Shown one piece after another: positions 42,101-54,100 of a DNA stretch of 64,000 nucleotides. Every line of letters starts with the position of its first letter. Positions within the stretch are counted from its first letter, which is position 1. The DNA is from Paralichthys olivaceus (Eukaryota; Chordata; Actinopteri; Pleuronectiformes; Paralichthyidae). Position numbers and translations under genes: made by a program. The notes beneath the pieces were generated by a model. That model searched no databases. It saw only the letters and a list, made by a program, of their open reading frames with translations, and was not told where the DNA came from. The stretch is from NCBI RefSeq assembly GCF_024713975.1, contig NC_091095.1, forward strand, positions 1,504,001 through 1,568,000, written 5' to 3'.

Positions 42101-45100
42101 CGGTGGAGTTAGTTGGAGCTCCCTCGCTCATAAAGATGCAGGGAGTAGGAGGAGGAGACACTTAATTAAAGCAAGGAGCCACTTGGTGCCTCGTTAGAAG
42201 TGCCGTGTCAGAATCTAATAAGATCAACACAGAACTCCTCACTATGATCCCAGCACTTGTTTGGCTACAACTAATTAACTTTCACAAAGATCTTTCTCAG
42301 GAGTAGATGGATGATGGACGTCGGGGCCACTACGACTAATTAACTATTTCATTTTTATTTAGTCACTCCGTTAGTTTATTATTTATTTCATCGTCCATAT
42401 GCATGTTTTGTTGACACATGTTTTCTTGACTGATGCATGATCATAGATATTAGTTCACAAGAATATAAAAGAAGAGCAGTTACACAGTGAAAAACTTGAA
42501 ACTTTAATATAGAAAAAAGCAGCAAATCTCACATTTGAGAAGCTGGAACCAGTGAATGTCCCTTGAATAATGAACTAATTTATATTTAAGGATAATTCTC
42601 TAACAAGTCGGGACTGTTTCTCCCCTCAGCTCCATTTCTGACCGGTTTCAGGCTGTTATCCTAAAAGGTGATGACTCAGTTCAGGGGAAATAAAACAAGT
42701 GCTCGTGCCCTTTCTGTCGGGACGGTGGGTCACAGAGACAAAGAGGACCCCCACGCAGGCTGGCGGCCTGTAATCAGCTGGCTTTGTGTCCGCCTCCCGT
42801 CCTGTTCCCATGCAGAGATCTCCAGCGAGGCCCCGGCAGGCTCATCCCCCACTTATTTGTCTGGCACCGTCAGAGCTTTCTCTTTTTTTTTTTGTCCTCC
42901 CACTTTTTCCGGTCAACTGGAATAGCCCACCCACACACACACACACACACCTACATACTGACACACAGAAACTCCTCCCTTTACTTTTCACTCCCTGTTG
43001 TGGAACTGGGTCGTGGTGGGGGTGTTGACGGGTGGGAGGCGATGCTAATTATGGATGAGAGATGGGTTGTGATTGGCCCATGAAGACGTCACATTGTGTT
43101 CTGCAGGGTGTGTCTCTCTGTGACAGTTCATCTGGACGATAGTTAAGTCCTGGTCTCTCTGTCAGTTAGTTGTCAGTTATTATTTAACTAGGATCACTAT
43201 AGTTTCCTGCTCCCCTGCTCCGTCCTGATGCTTTCTACCAAGAGAGACTTATTTATTTATTTTTTTCCCTTAAAAAGCTGCAGAATGTTGAGCGTGCAAG
43301 AGTGTGTGTGTGTGAAGGGGATATTTGGTTGCCCATTTTAAAGCTGACTAATCAGATTGTCCTTGGCTTGATCCTGTGTGTGTGTGTGTGTGTGTGTGTG
43401 TGGGAGGGGGTGTCAGGAGGAAGTGACGGAGCGAGAGATGAATGTAAAATGTTCTACCTGGACAGATCTTTTATTACGGCCACGTTACAGTTCAAGATAA
43501 AAGATGTAACTGAGGATGGAGTTAAGATAATAACATAAGGTGCAATAATACAAAGTCAGAATTTAATGAGAAAACGTTGTAATAACAAGAGGACAAAGTC
43601 ACAGTATTGCGAGAATAAAGAAATAAACATTGATTTTTAAATAACCAACAAGGAGAGTCTGTACTTTCTGCAGTTCCACTTCTTCTGGATCCAAAATCTG
43701 GAAAAATCTTTGTTTCTTGACGAACTATGAAACCTCTATGATCTGACATTGGCCTAAAACTGAGACTTGATTCTCCTAAAATTATGACAGCGATGTTTCT
43801 TTAAGTGGCTCTAATGCTGCACGTCACATTTTACAGGTTCTCCAGCAGAGACTGAGTAAAGATAAGGGTGTAGTGATTCGTCACACTCATGGTTTGGTTC
43901 AGTCCTCTGTGCCTTTCACTTGAACGCACCTTCAGGCTCAAGTAATATAACTTCAAAAATGTGCAACATTTCCTGTGATGTTTCCACAGACCAGGAATAT
44001 CAGTACCTGCATACTAAACTAGAATAGAGTTCATACCTCCCAGAAGGCTCAGCAGTCCCTAACATTAAATTCAGAAGCACCAAATTAAATATCAGTTCTT
44101 CTTTTCATCAAAATCCAGTAATTATTCTCTGAGAGATCAGTAAAACTGTTCCTTCTCACAATGTTAAAGACAATTCCTGGATCGGCCCCCTGATCTGGAT
44201 CCACACCAACTTTAATCAGTTCTCTCCCGACCCACATCCTTCCTCCAGGTTTGGTTTGAGTCCGTCCAGTAGTTTTTGCGTGATCCTGCTGACGGATCCA
44301 AACAACCAGCTGACAAACGGACAGACGTGAAAGCTTTACCTCGCTGGCAGAGGTTGAAAGAGCAGGTTTGAATTTACCTTCAGAAAGTGACGGTCAGAGG
44401 TAAAAGAACTGAACCGACTCTGTGTGTGAATCCTTTGTGTTTTCTGCAGAACTTTGTCGTTCAGGACTTTGAATGAAGGAAACCTGACAGATGTCTTTTC
44501 TTTCACACAGTGAGAGAAGTGTGACTTGTGCATTATTTAATCTCTCACTTGAATAGTTTGGCTTTTTGTCTTCAACAGTTTCTGTTTGCTTTTCCTCCCT
44601 GAATCTTCCTCCTGATGATGCATCTGATGACTCAGCAGCATGACCTTTAATTCCACTTCGAGACTTCAAATGAAGAAAACCTCTCGTCTGGTTTTATTTC
44701 TGCTGCTTGGCAGAAATTTGTATGATCTTGTCTCTTTTTTTTTAAAAGTTTGTCAGAATTACTCATGTTCACTGTTTTGTGTTGTCAGTGTTTCTCGTCT
44801 CTGCTCGTCAGCTCCCCCTCATCCTGTTCAGCTCAGTGTTGTTGTATCGTTGTGTCAGTGGAATTTAACGATTGACTAATTCTGGGGGATTTTCTTCGAC
44901 ACTTTTCCAGTACAGTGTTTGTCATAAGTTGCCGTGGTAACCGTGATGCCTCGGAGGAACATTGAGTTCCCCCGAGATAAATCCAACAACCTTCCCCACC
45001 CTTGTGTTAGAGTCTTTGAAAGAACAGAGGATGATGAAGGAGGGGGAGAGATGATGCATACATTTATTGAGAAAGAGAAGTCCACAGCTTTGTGTGTTTA

Positions 45101-48100
45101 TGGTGTCGGTGAGAAGTTTAACAAAGTACACACACTAACACAATTGTCTTTTTTAAATTTAAAATAATAAAAATAAAAATAAAATACAAAAACAGTGACA
45201 AACCTTTCACAGACGTTCTGATGGATGATATCTGATTGTGTGTGTGTGTTTTTTTATTGTGCAGGGCGACGACCAACAACAAGGTGAGGGAGACTGTTGC
45301 TCTGGAGCTCAGCTTCGTCAACTCCAACCTGCAGCTGCTGAAGGAAGAACTGGAGGAGCTCAACAGCAACATGGAGGTTTACCAGACCGACAGGTACACG
45401 GCTCTGACTCAAACTATCCTCCTGTTAGTATTTGAGCGGAGAATTCCAAACCACAATCATCAGACTAATGGTAGTTGATAGTTGGTTGTTTTCACAGTGT
45501 GTGTACTGCTGTGTATCTTTGTGAGGGCCACTTTATGTTTGGATTTGGTTTTGATCTCAGTTTTTAAGAGTGGGTTCAAACTTTGTGAAGAATTAGGCCT
45601 TCGCTGATTGGTTAAGCTCCTGTCACATGACCTCCCTCCTGAACAAAAACAACCAGCCTCAGCTGCCAGAGACGAACACAACATGGAGAATAACCAGATT
45701 TGTATGTGGAGGAGATGAGATAAGAAGCACTTCCTGTCCACACCATATGCCCAGTGTACATGATTGGTCCCGTGATTTGTGTTTCCAGGTGTTTGCATGT
45801 AGACTGACAGTTCAGGTTTCATTCAACATGTGACGACACACACACACACACACAGCTCAGAGGTTTCCCCCCGTGCAGCCCCAGGTCATGGGAGGGATAA
45901 ACCCCCTGATTAGTGTCATTAATGGGACTGTAGTGTGTGTGTGTGTGTTTGTGTTCATGGTCAACGAGAGGAGGCGAGTATGGGGGAGGGGAGGGCGTAA
46001 GGGTTAATACTTGGCTTTAGCTTGGCTTATTAGCAGGATGGAGCAGCGTTCCCTGCTGCGTTAGAAGATAAGCAGATGGTGTTTGTTGTCATTAGATAAC
46101 CTCAGAACGGACCCGGGTTCTTCGCAGAACCCTTCAAGGTGCTTGTTGACTCCCTCCTATAGGGTTCCTCCAGAAACCCAAGGTCTCACTGGAACCCTCA
46201 AAGGTTCCTGCAGGGGCTTCATGACATTTTCTTACAAGGACACGAGACTATGAAATGATTACATGAAACACCTTGAATGAAGTATGAATTTATTTTACCG
46301 TACAAATTGATATTTGGGTGACGTCATCATATTTAAAGGGTTTCTTAAAACACCAAGGTGTGTGAGAAACCAGCGATCTGTGTGTGTGTTTGACAGATTA
46401 CAAACACATTCTGTATTTATTTCTTTTCACAGTGAGGCTGTCAACGTTCCCATGATCCCACTCGGCCTAAAAGAAACCAAAGAGGTGGACTTCACACTTT
46501 CCGTCCAGGTGAACACAGCATCGACTCTCATTCGTGTCTTTTATTAAGTTTTTATATTCACACACTGGTGAGAGCGACACCGTCTCTGTCTCATTCTTAC
46601 GAACACATTTTAAAAACACCATCTCCTGATGATTTGTTTTTCAGCTCAGACATGCAGCAGTTTAAACTGAAAACACATTTGCTGTTTGCAGCTTGTTTTC
46701 ATAATTGAACGTGTTTTGTCTGTTACTTTCTGCTCTAGTGGAGCATCTGTGATCAAGTCTTGCAGTTTGTCTACACTCTGTAAAATGTGGACACGCACAC
46801 AGACCACTGTGAAACTGATTCATCCTCATGCCGTGTCTGTCTCCTCTCTCAGGACTTCATCTGCGAGCACTACGGAGAGGACAGCTCTCTGTACGACAAG
46901 GAGCTCAAAGAGCTTATGGAGCTCAGACAGGTTCATAAATTCCCCTTCACTCAAAACAAACACTCATCTACTTCAATATTAGATCTGTTTTATTAAAATA
47001 GTTGTGGGAAATCGATTTACCTCCTGGCAGCGGAAGCAGAAAATTGTATAAAAGGTCTCAAAACTTGGAGTCTGCCTGTCTGTGACGAGAGAGTTCTATT
47101 TGTTTGTCCTCTTTGGGTCAGGCCATGCGTACACCCAGTCGTAACCAGGCCGGTCTGGAGCTGCTGATGGAGTACTACAACCAGCTGTACTACCTGGACC
47201 AGCGCTTCTTTCCTCCACTCAGGAACCTCGGCGTTCACTTCCACTGGTAGGACAGAAGCTGTTAGTTAGGATGGTTTCCGTTTAGGAGTTGGTACGAATG
47301 TGAAAAGCAGTCAGACATCTTTAAAATGACAAAGACATGAAGTAAAAGTGGCGCTATACAAATAAAATAAAATGTGCATTCATCAAAAAGCTCAGTCATG
47401 GAGTTCACTGTATTCATCTGTTTTTAATCCGTCTCTCTCAGGTACGACTCTCTGACCGGCGTCCCGTCGTGTCAGCGTGCGTTGGCCTTCGAGAAAGGAA
47501 GCGTGTTGTTCAACATCGGCGCCCTGTACACGCAGATGGGAGCACGGCAGGACCGCTCTGCAACAGCTGGGATAGACAGAGCGATCGATGCCTTTCAGAG
47601 AGCTGCAGGTACAGAAACAACACAATCACACACGTGACCAGACGCACAAACAATAACAGAAGCATTGTTTCAATCGATAACAGTTGAACCTGTTCACTTT
47701 ATGAGTTAAATCAGAGTTCTGTTCGCTCATAGTGAATTGATTTAATCTTGCGCTGAAACTCACGGAAGCGTATTCATTCACTTTAAGAAAAAAAAAACTC
47801 AGGTTTTTGTGAGTAATTTATATTTTGGTTTGTTTTTGGAATAATTTTTTCTGATTAATTTTTTCCCCCAGTTTTTCGGAGTAATTTTTTTTTCACAGTT
47901 TTTCGGAGTAATTTTTTTTCTGTTTTTCAGAATAATTTTTTTTCTGAGTTAAGAGAACATTTGAAACAATAGACGCATTCATTCCTTTATCGAGAGCTCG
48001 ATGTGATTACTCCAAAAAACAGCAAAAAAAAAAAAGTCTGAAAAACAGAAATAATTATTCAAAAAAACAAACCAAAAAATAAATTACTCCGAAAAAAACT

Positions 48101-51100
48101 GTTTTTCTCTTTTTTTCTCTCTCAAGTGAACGCAATACGCTTCTGTAGAAACTAATACATTTTTATCCCAAAAAAAAAAAAATTTACTCCGAAAACTGAA
48201 AAATATTGTCAGAAAAACAGAAGAAATAAAAATTAGTCAGAAAAACTGAAAATTATTTTCCAAAAAACAAACCAAATAATAAATTACTCAGAAAAAACTA
48301 TGCAATACGCTTCTGTAGAAACAAATACATTTTTATCCGAAAAAAAAAATTACTCCGAAAAACTGAAAAAAAATTACCCTGACAAGCTGAAAAAAAAATG
48401 TCAGAAAAACAGAAGAATAAAAAATTACTCTCAAAAACAGAAAAAAAAAATTGTTAGAAAAACTGAATTTTTTTTTCAAAAAACAAACCAAATAAATTAC
48501 TCAGAAAAAATGAGTTTTTTTTCAAGTGAACGCAATACGCTTCCGTAGAAACTAATACATTTTAATCAGAAAAAAAAAATACTCAAAAACAGAATAAAAA
48601 ATAAAAATTAGTCAGAAAAAAAAATTTGTCTGAAAAACAGAATTTTTTTTCCAAAAAACAAACCGAAAAATAAATTACTCCAAAAAAAACAGTTTTTCTC
48701 TTTTTTTTTTTTTTCAAGTGAATGCTTCTGTAGAAACTTACGGAGCCCCTAAAGGGACATGGGAGAAAAAAAAAAAAAGAAACGTATCTCGCGAGCACGG
48801 GAAGGTATCTCGCGAGCACGAGAAAGTATCTCGCGAGCACGGGAAGGTATCCCGTGCGCACATGAAAGTATCGCGTGTGCACGAGAAAGTATCTCGCGAG
48901 CACGTGAAAGTATCTCGCGAGCACGTGAAAGTATCTCGTGCGCACAAGATAGTTTTCTGGTGCGCACGAAAAAGTATCTCGTGAGCACGTGAAAGTATTG
49001 CATGCGCCTAGGAGACAATCTACTGCATTTCGGTTTGGTGTTTCTGTGTCAAAATGACAGTACAGGAGTTAGTTCGGCTATATTTCAACCTGGGACTTCA
49101 TTATAAGGATATTGCTGCTTTACTTGCAAGTCGTCACAGTCATATTGTTTCTGAAAGACATTTAAAACGAATTTTGAAGTCTTGTAGTCTGTTTCGGCGC
49201 AATGGATACGTCGCTTTGGAGCACGTAGTTAATTTCATTCACAAACATTTACAGACGTCTGGCCAACTCTGTGGGTATAGGTGGATGTACACGAAATGTA
49301 AGGATAATGGATTACACGTCAAGAAAGAAGAGGTACGCTTAATTCTAAAAGAACTTGACCCGAGGGGTGTTGAACTCAGAAGAAGGAGACGACTCCATCG
49401 CCGAAGCTATTTTGCAAAAGGGCCCAATTATATTTGGCACTTGGACTCTTATGACAAACTGAAGCCATTTGGTATCTGTATCAATGGCTGCATTGACGGC
49501 TTTTCCCGAAAAATTATCTGGATGAATGCATTTACCACCAGCAGTGACCCAAAAATCATCGGAGGCTACTACATGGAGGCAGTCCAGAGATTAGGTGGTT
49601 GTCCAAGGATTGTCAGAGGCGACCGGGGCACAGAGAATGTTAAAGTCAGAGACTTTCAGCGTTTTCTCCATCGCAACATTGACGACGGATCCGCCATCGA
49701 CAGCTACATTGAAGGGGCAAGCACAACAAATCAGCGAATAGAGAGTTGGTGGGGCTTCCTCAGAAGGGAATCAATGGAATTCTACATCTCTCTGTTTAAT
49801 GATCTGAAGGACCGTGGCTTGTTCGATGGTGCATATTTGGACAGAAGTCTAATCCAGTTCTGCTTCATGGGAATCATTCAGGTACGAATATATCATATTG
49901 TTATGTAATACCTATTTCCATCTTAAATTGTGTCCCACAATTTCTTTGTTGTTGTTGTTGTTGTTGTTACATTCTCCAATGAGCAGCTGCCCACCTGTCT
50001 TAATCACTGTCGTGGATGTGGTGTCCTACAATAATAATTCATAATGAACCATGAAGTTAGCCCTGCGATGGATTTCTTCGTACTTAATCAGAAAAGTCAG
50101 CATTTAACAGTTTATTTCAAAACGTATCTAAGGCCCAGATGAGAATTACAAATTGCATATCAATTATCTTGTTTTCTTACTATCTAATATACCGTTATTC
50201 TAGGACGAATTGGATGAGACCATCCATGTGTGGGATTCACATGTCATCCGACCATCAAAGAATGACCGGGTACCCAGTGGTCGACCTCGAATCATGTACA
50301 TGTTCCCAGAACTCTACACAAGTGATGACTGCATTTCCCCAGTAGACAGAGTGGATGTACAGTTGTGTCAGAGTAACTGCACATTTCGACCAGCAGTGCC
50401 ATGTGATACAGACATCTACAACATCTGCAACATTCTGATGGTGGAGTCACAGCTGCATCTTCCAGTTGATGCTTATCAAGCATTGGATTTGTACCTGCAT
50501 TTGAGGAATGAGATAAGATCAGCTCTCTGATTTGAGATGGAACTACATTTGTATCCATCTAAAGTGAACACATGATCAGACAGTTCTTCTGCAGTCCACT
50601 ATGTTTATTCACCAAACACTCTCAGTTGTAAAGTTTTCCCAGGAACTACGTAGAACCTATATTTTGAATTTTGGATTATTTCTCCTAGGAAAAGGACTGA
50701 TCTGTCACTATGTGCACACTGACCGTTACAGACAATAAGAACATTTGCAGCAATATTGTGCAGTTTTTCGTTTTTTGTGATTACCTCTGATTTTTCAAAT
50801 GACAGTATTAGCTGTTCTCAGTAAATTGTGCTGGAATTAGAGACTTATGTTTGTTGTACAGCATATAGGAGTATTGTTATAGATGTTAGTTTGCCTTTAC
50901 ATCAGTCATGAACAGGAAATTAACAAAATCACAACAAAGAAAAACAACATGGCAGGACATGAAAGAGGAATTTTATTGTTATTAAACAATATTGTGCTCT
51001 TGACAGTTGCTGTCTGTATGTTTAACATATGAGGCTCAAACAAAAACAGCCATGGGTAGCCATTTAAAATGGTACTGTATGTGCATCGAACATGTATTAC

Positions 51101-54100
51101 TTTGTTGAATGCTGAAATTCTTTCTTAATAACATTTGCATAAAACATGCAAAATGATTAAACTGTTTTCTGGACTTAAACAAAATGTAAAGTGTGCTGAC
51201 AAACATTACAGCAAAACAAATAACAACTGTTTTTTCAGTTTAAAGTGGAATAAAGCAATGTCATCAGATTATGCATCTGATTTTATTTCCCCTCCTTGCA
51301 GAACATTTTTTTTTTCTTAGTTGTTATACATGAACAAATACAATTGTAAATGTAAATCTGTAGAAACAGTTTGTTTCAGACAAATGCCATAGCTATGTCA
51401 GTAGAAGAATAACAAGTGTAAGATCCCTTACATTCACTACACAATATCCATTGTAAAGCAATCGCCAGACAGGACATTGTCAAACTCTTGACGAAACTCA
51501 GGGTATGAGCTGTAGGTGCATGGTAACTCAAGAACTGCTCCACATGTGTGTGCTACTGGCCTGCGACTTAAACCACACAATCTATTAAAAGTTACTTTGA
51601 TTGTGTCTGTGCACAGCACAGTGGACGCTGTGCAGAAGCGTAAGAAGATCTCCAGTTTTCTTTGGTTGATGCTTCTCACATAACGTAGCAGGTGGTTGAG
51701 AGCTGTCTGCTCTTGTGGATCTAGGCTGTCTGTTGATGGCTTTATCATCTGGGCTACTTTCTTGTTAGTTGGCCGCTTAGATTCGTAAAGCTCCATTATG
51801 CTTTCTTTGGTTATGAGTGTTGGCACAGCATGGTGAATGCTGGAGTGGAAACAGTCAATTATGAACTTTGGCTCTTGAAGAAGGGCTTTATGTGCCATTG
51901 TTAAAATGGCAGCTCGTACATTGTCTTTAGAGGGCAGGCAGTGTGAGCCCATTCTTGAGAAGACGTCGAGTAAGTCCTCTTCAACAGTTTCATCAATGTT
52001 GCCCTGTAGTGCTTTTTCAAGTGATGCACGCTCATTCTCTGAAAGAAATCTGGCAAATGACATCATCAAGAGTTCTTCATCCACTGAACCAATTCCTTGA
52101 CAACAGGCAAGAACAAAAGCTGGTGACAGTCTGATTGGTATGATTTTGTGGTCCAGGTATCCTTTCAACCACACTCTTCCAAGAGCTTGCCATGCCTTCT
52201 CAGAATAGTCTGGACGTAGTCTGGGTACTCGTTCATCTTCCCCCTCACACTGTTCCAAGAAATGTTCCCAGAACATGGAGTATACCTCTCTTGACACACC
52301 ATCGCTGTCCACAGCTTTCTCATTTATAAACTCCATTTTTATATTAGCATTCAGTAGTTTTGGTTCCATGAAGATATTAAGGACATCATCAACTATGTTT
52401 ACTCGTCTTAATTTTACAAAAAGGAGTTCGTTTTCAAATGGGTCTGGTGATGCTGGAAGACTGCTTGATGATACAGGTCCGTCATTCAGTGTAGAGTGCT
52501 GCAAGATTTTTTAAAAAGGTCATTAGGTGTGATTATTGATTGTTTAATCAATTGGTCAACAGAAAATGTATCAACGACTTCGCCAGCTTGGTGCGAGAGA
52601 ACTTGGGATGACACGTAGTCACTGTTTTTGTACACTTTATAGACAGAATAATGAATAGGGAAAACGTTTTAAAATAATCAATAATGGCAGTAATATTTTT
52701 TGCACCACTGTTAGAAATTACTTAGTTCTACACTATACCTGCATACTGTTGAAGTCATATGGATTCCAGGGAAGGGTGGAGTCTTGATTATCAGCATCAT
52801 CATCAGAAACAGGTCCAAAGTTTACTTCATCATCCTCAAGAGATGCTTGGATGGCAGGGGCAAGGGGGGAATCCAAATCGTCACTTAACAACTGGTCTGC
52901 ATCTTGATTTGAAGATGGTGGATGCAGGACCTCTGTGTTGCCCACCTCAGGAGTTGCTGGTCTTGATTGATTGATTGGTTCTCCTCTCTGTTGATAATTG
53001 AATGAAAAAAACATATAATTATTACCTTTGTTTTTGCATCATCTGATCAAAGCGGTCCTGTGTATTATCACATTCATGTCATTAAAAAATCTTGCACCTG
53101 AGCAGATTGTTTTGGTATATGCATACTGAGTTAATGTGACATTGAACTCCAACTCTTTTGCTCACTTCCATCATCTTAGCTGCATTTAAAATTTGCGATG
53201 GTTTACATTTGTTGAACATTTGTTGTTTTTTTTGTTTCAATTTCATATTTGATATTTTGATTTATCATTTTTTGTTTAAATTTTAAAAAGTATTGTTTGG
53301 CACAAATGAATCTCATTACAACACAAGTTCCATACTGTATTTCACAAACTGGGTCCATAAAATGAAATACTGGGGCTTACTTTTTCATGGCTTTCCTGCA
53401 TTGAGCCACTGGGTGCTGGATCTGAATCAGTGGAGCTCTCAGGATGATCCACTCGATGATCAGTTCCAGTCCTGCAGTGACGACGTCTCCTGGTTTTGTT
53501 CCTCAATGATCGTCTGTGCATTGTCCTAGTCTATAAAGAAATCAGCAGATCAGGAAATTATAGGCATATACAGCCATGATTGTCCAGCTGTTCAAAGCAA
53601 GTCTTTCTGAACTTATCGTGATTGAACATGCACATAAGTGGAGACAGAAGTGGAGCAAATGTTTAGAAAATTGGATTTACATCTCTTGAGCTCTTGCAAC
53701 TCAACTTTCACCCCTAATTCCGCAGATAAATATTATAAAATATCTAAATAATATTTATTTTGCAGGCCTCATGTTCCTAATATATTTCACATTGAGTTAA
53801 GACAATAGATTTATCCTCAGAAATCACTGATTCTCATTGTTGAATTTCATGAGAAGAAAGACAGATAAACACCATGGCTGTAAGACTAAGATTATTTTGG
53901 CCAAATCCACAAAGAATGAACTGCGCCTGCTAACTGCACCAGAACTGTGCAGCACTTGCACCCAAAATCTGTCAAATCAATCGAACACAGATTGGTCTAT
54001 AATGAACATTGAAAAGAGCACAAATGCCCTACATTGCATGTCTTTAATTAGCAGAAGTGTGCACAAACCAACTATCATGTATTTGTACTATTATAGTATT

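Noticed and set aside
48583..49018. Arg/Thr/Phe-rich open frames over the transposon end
   Set aside because: They read through the 21-bp subterminal array (a multiple of 3, so frames stay open); the same happens at the other end, 55151-55405.
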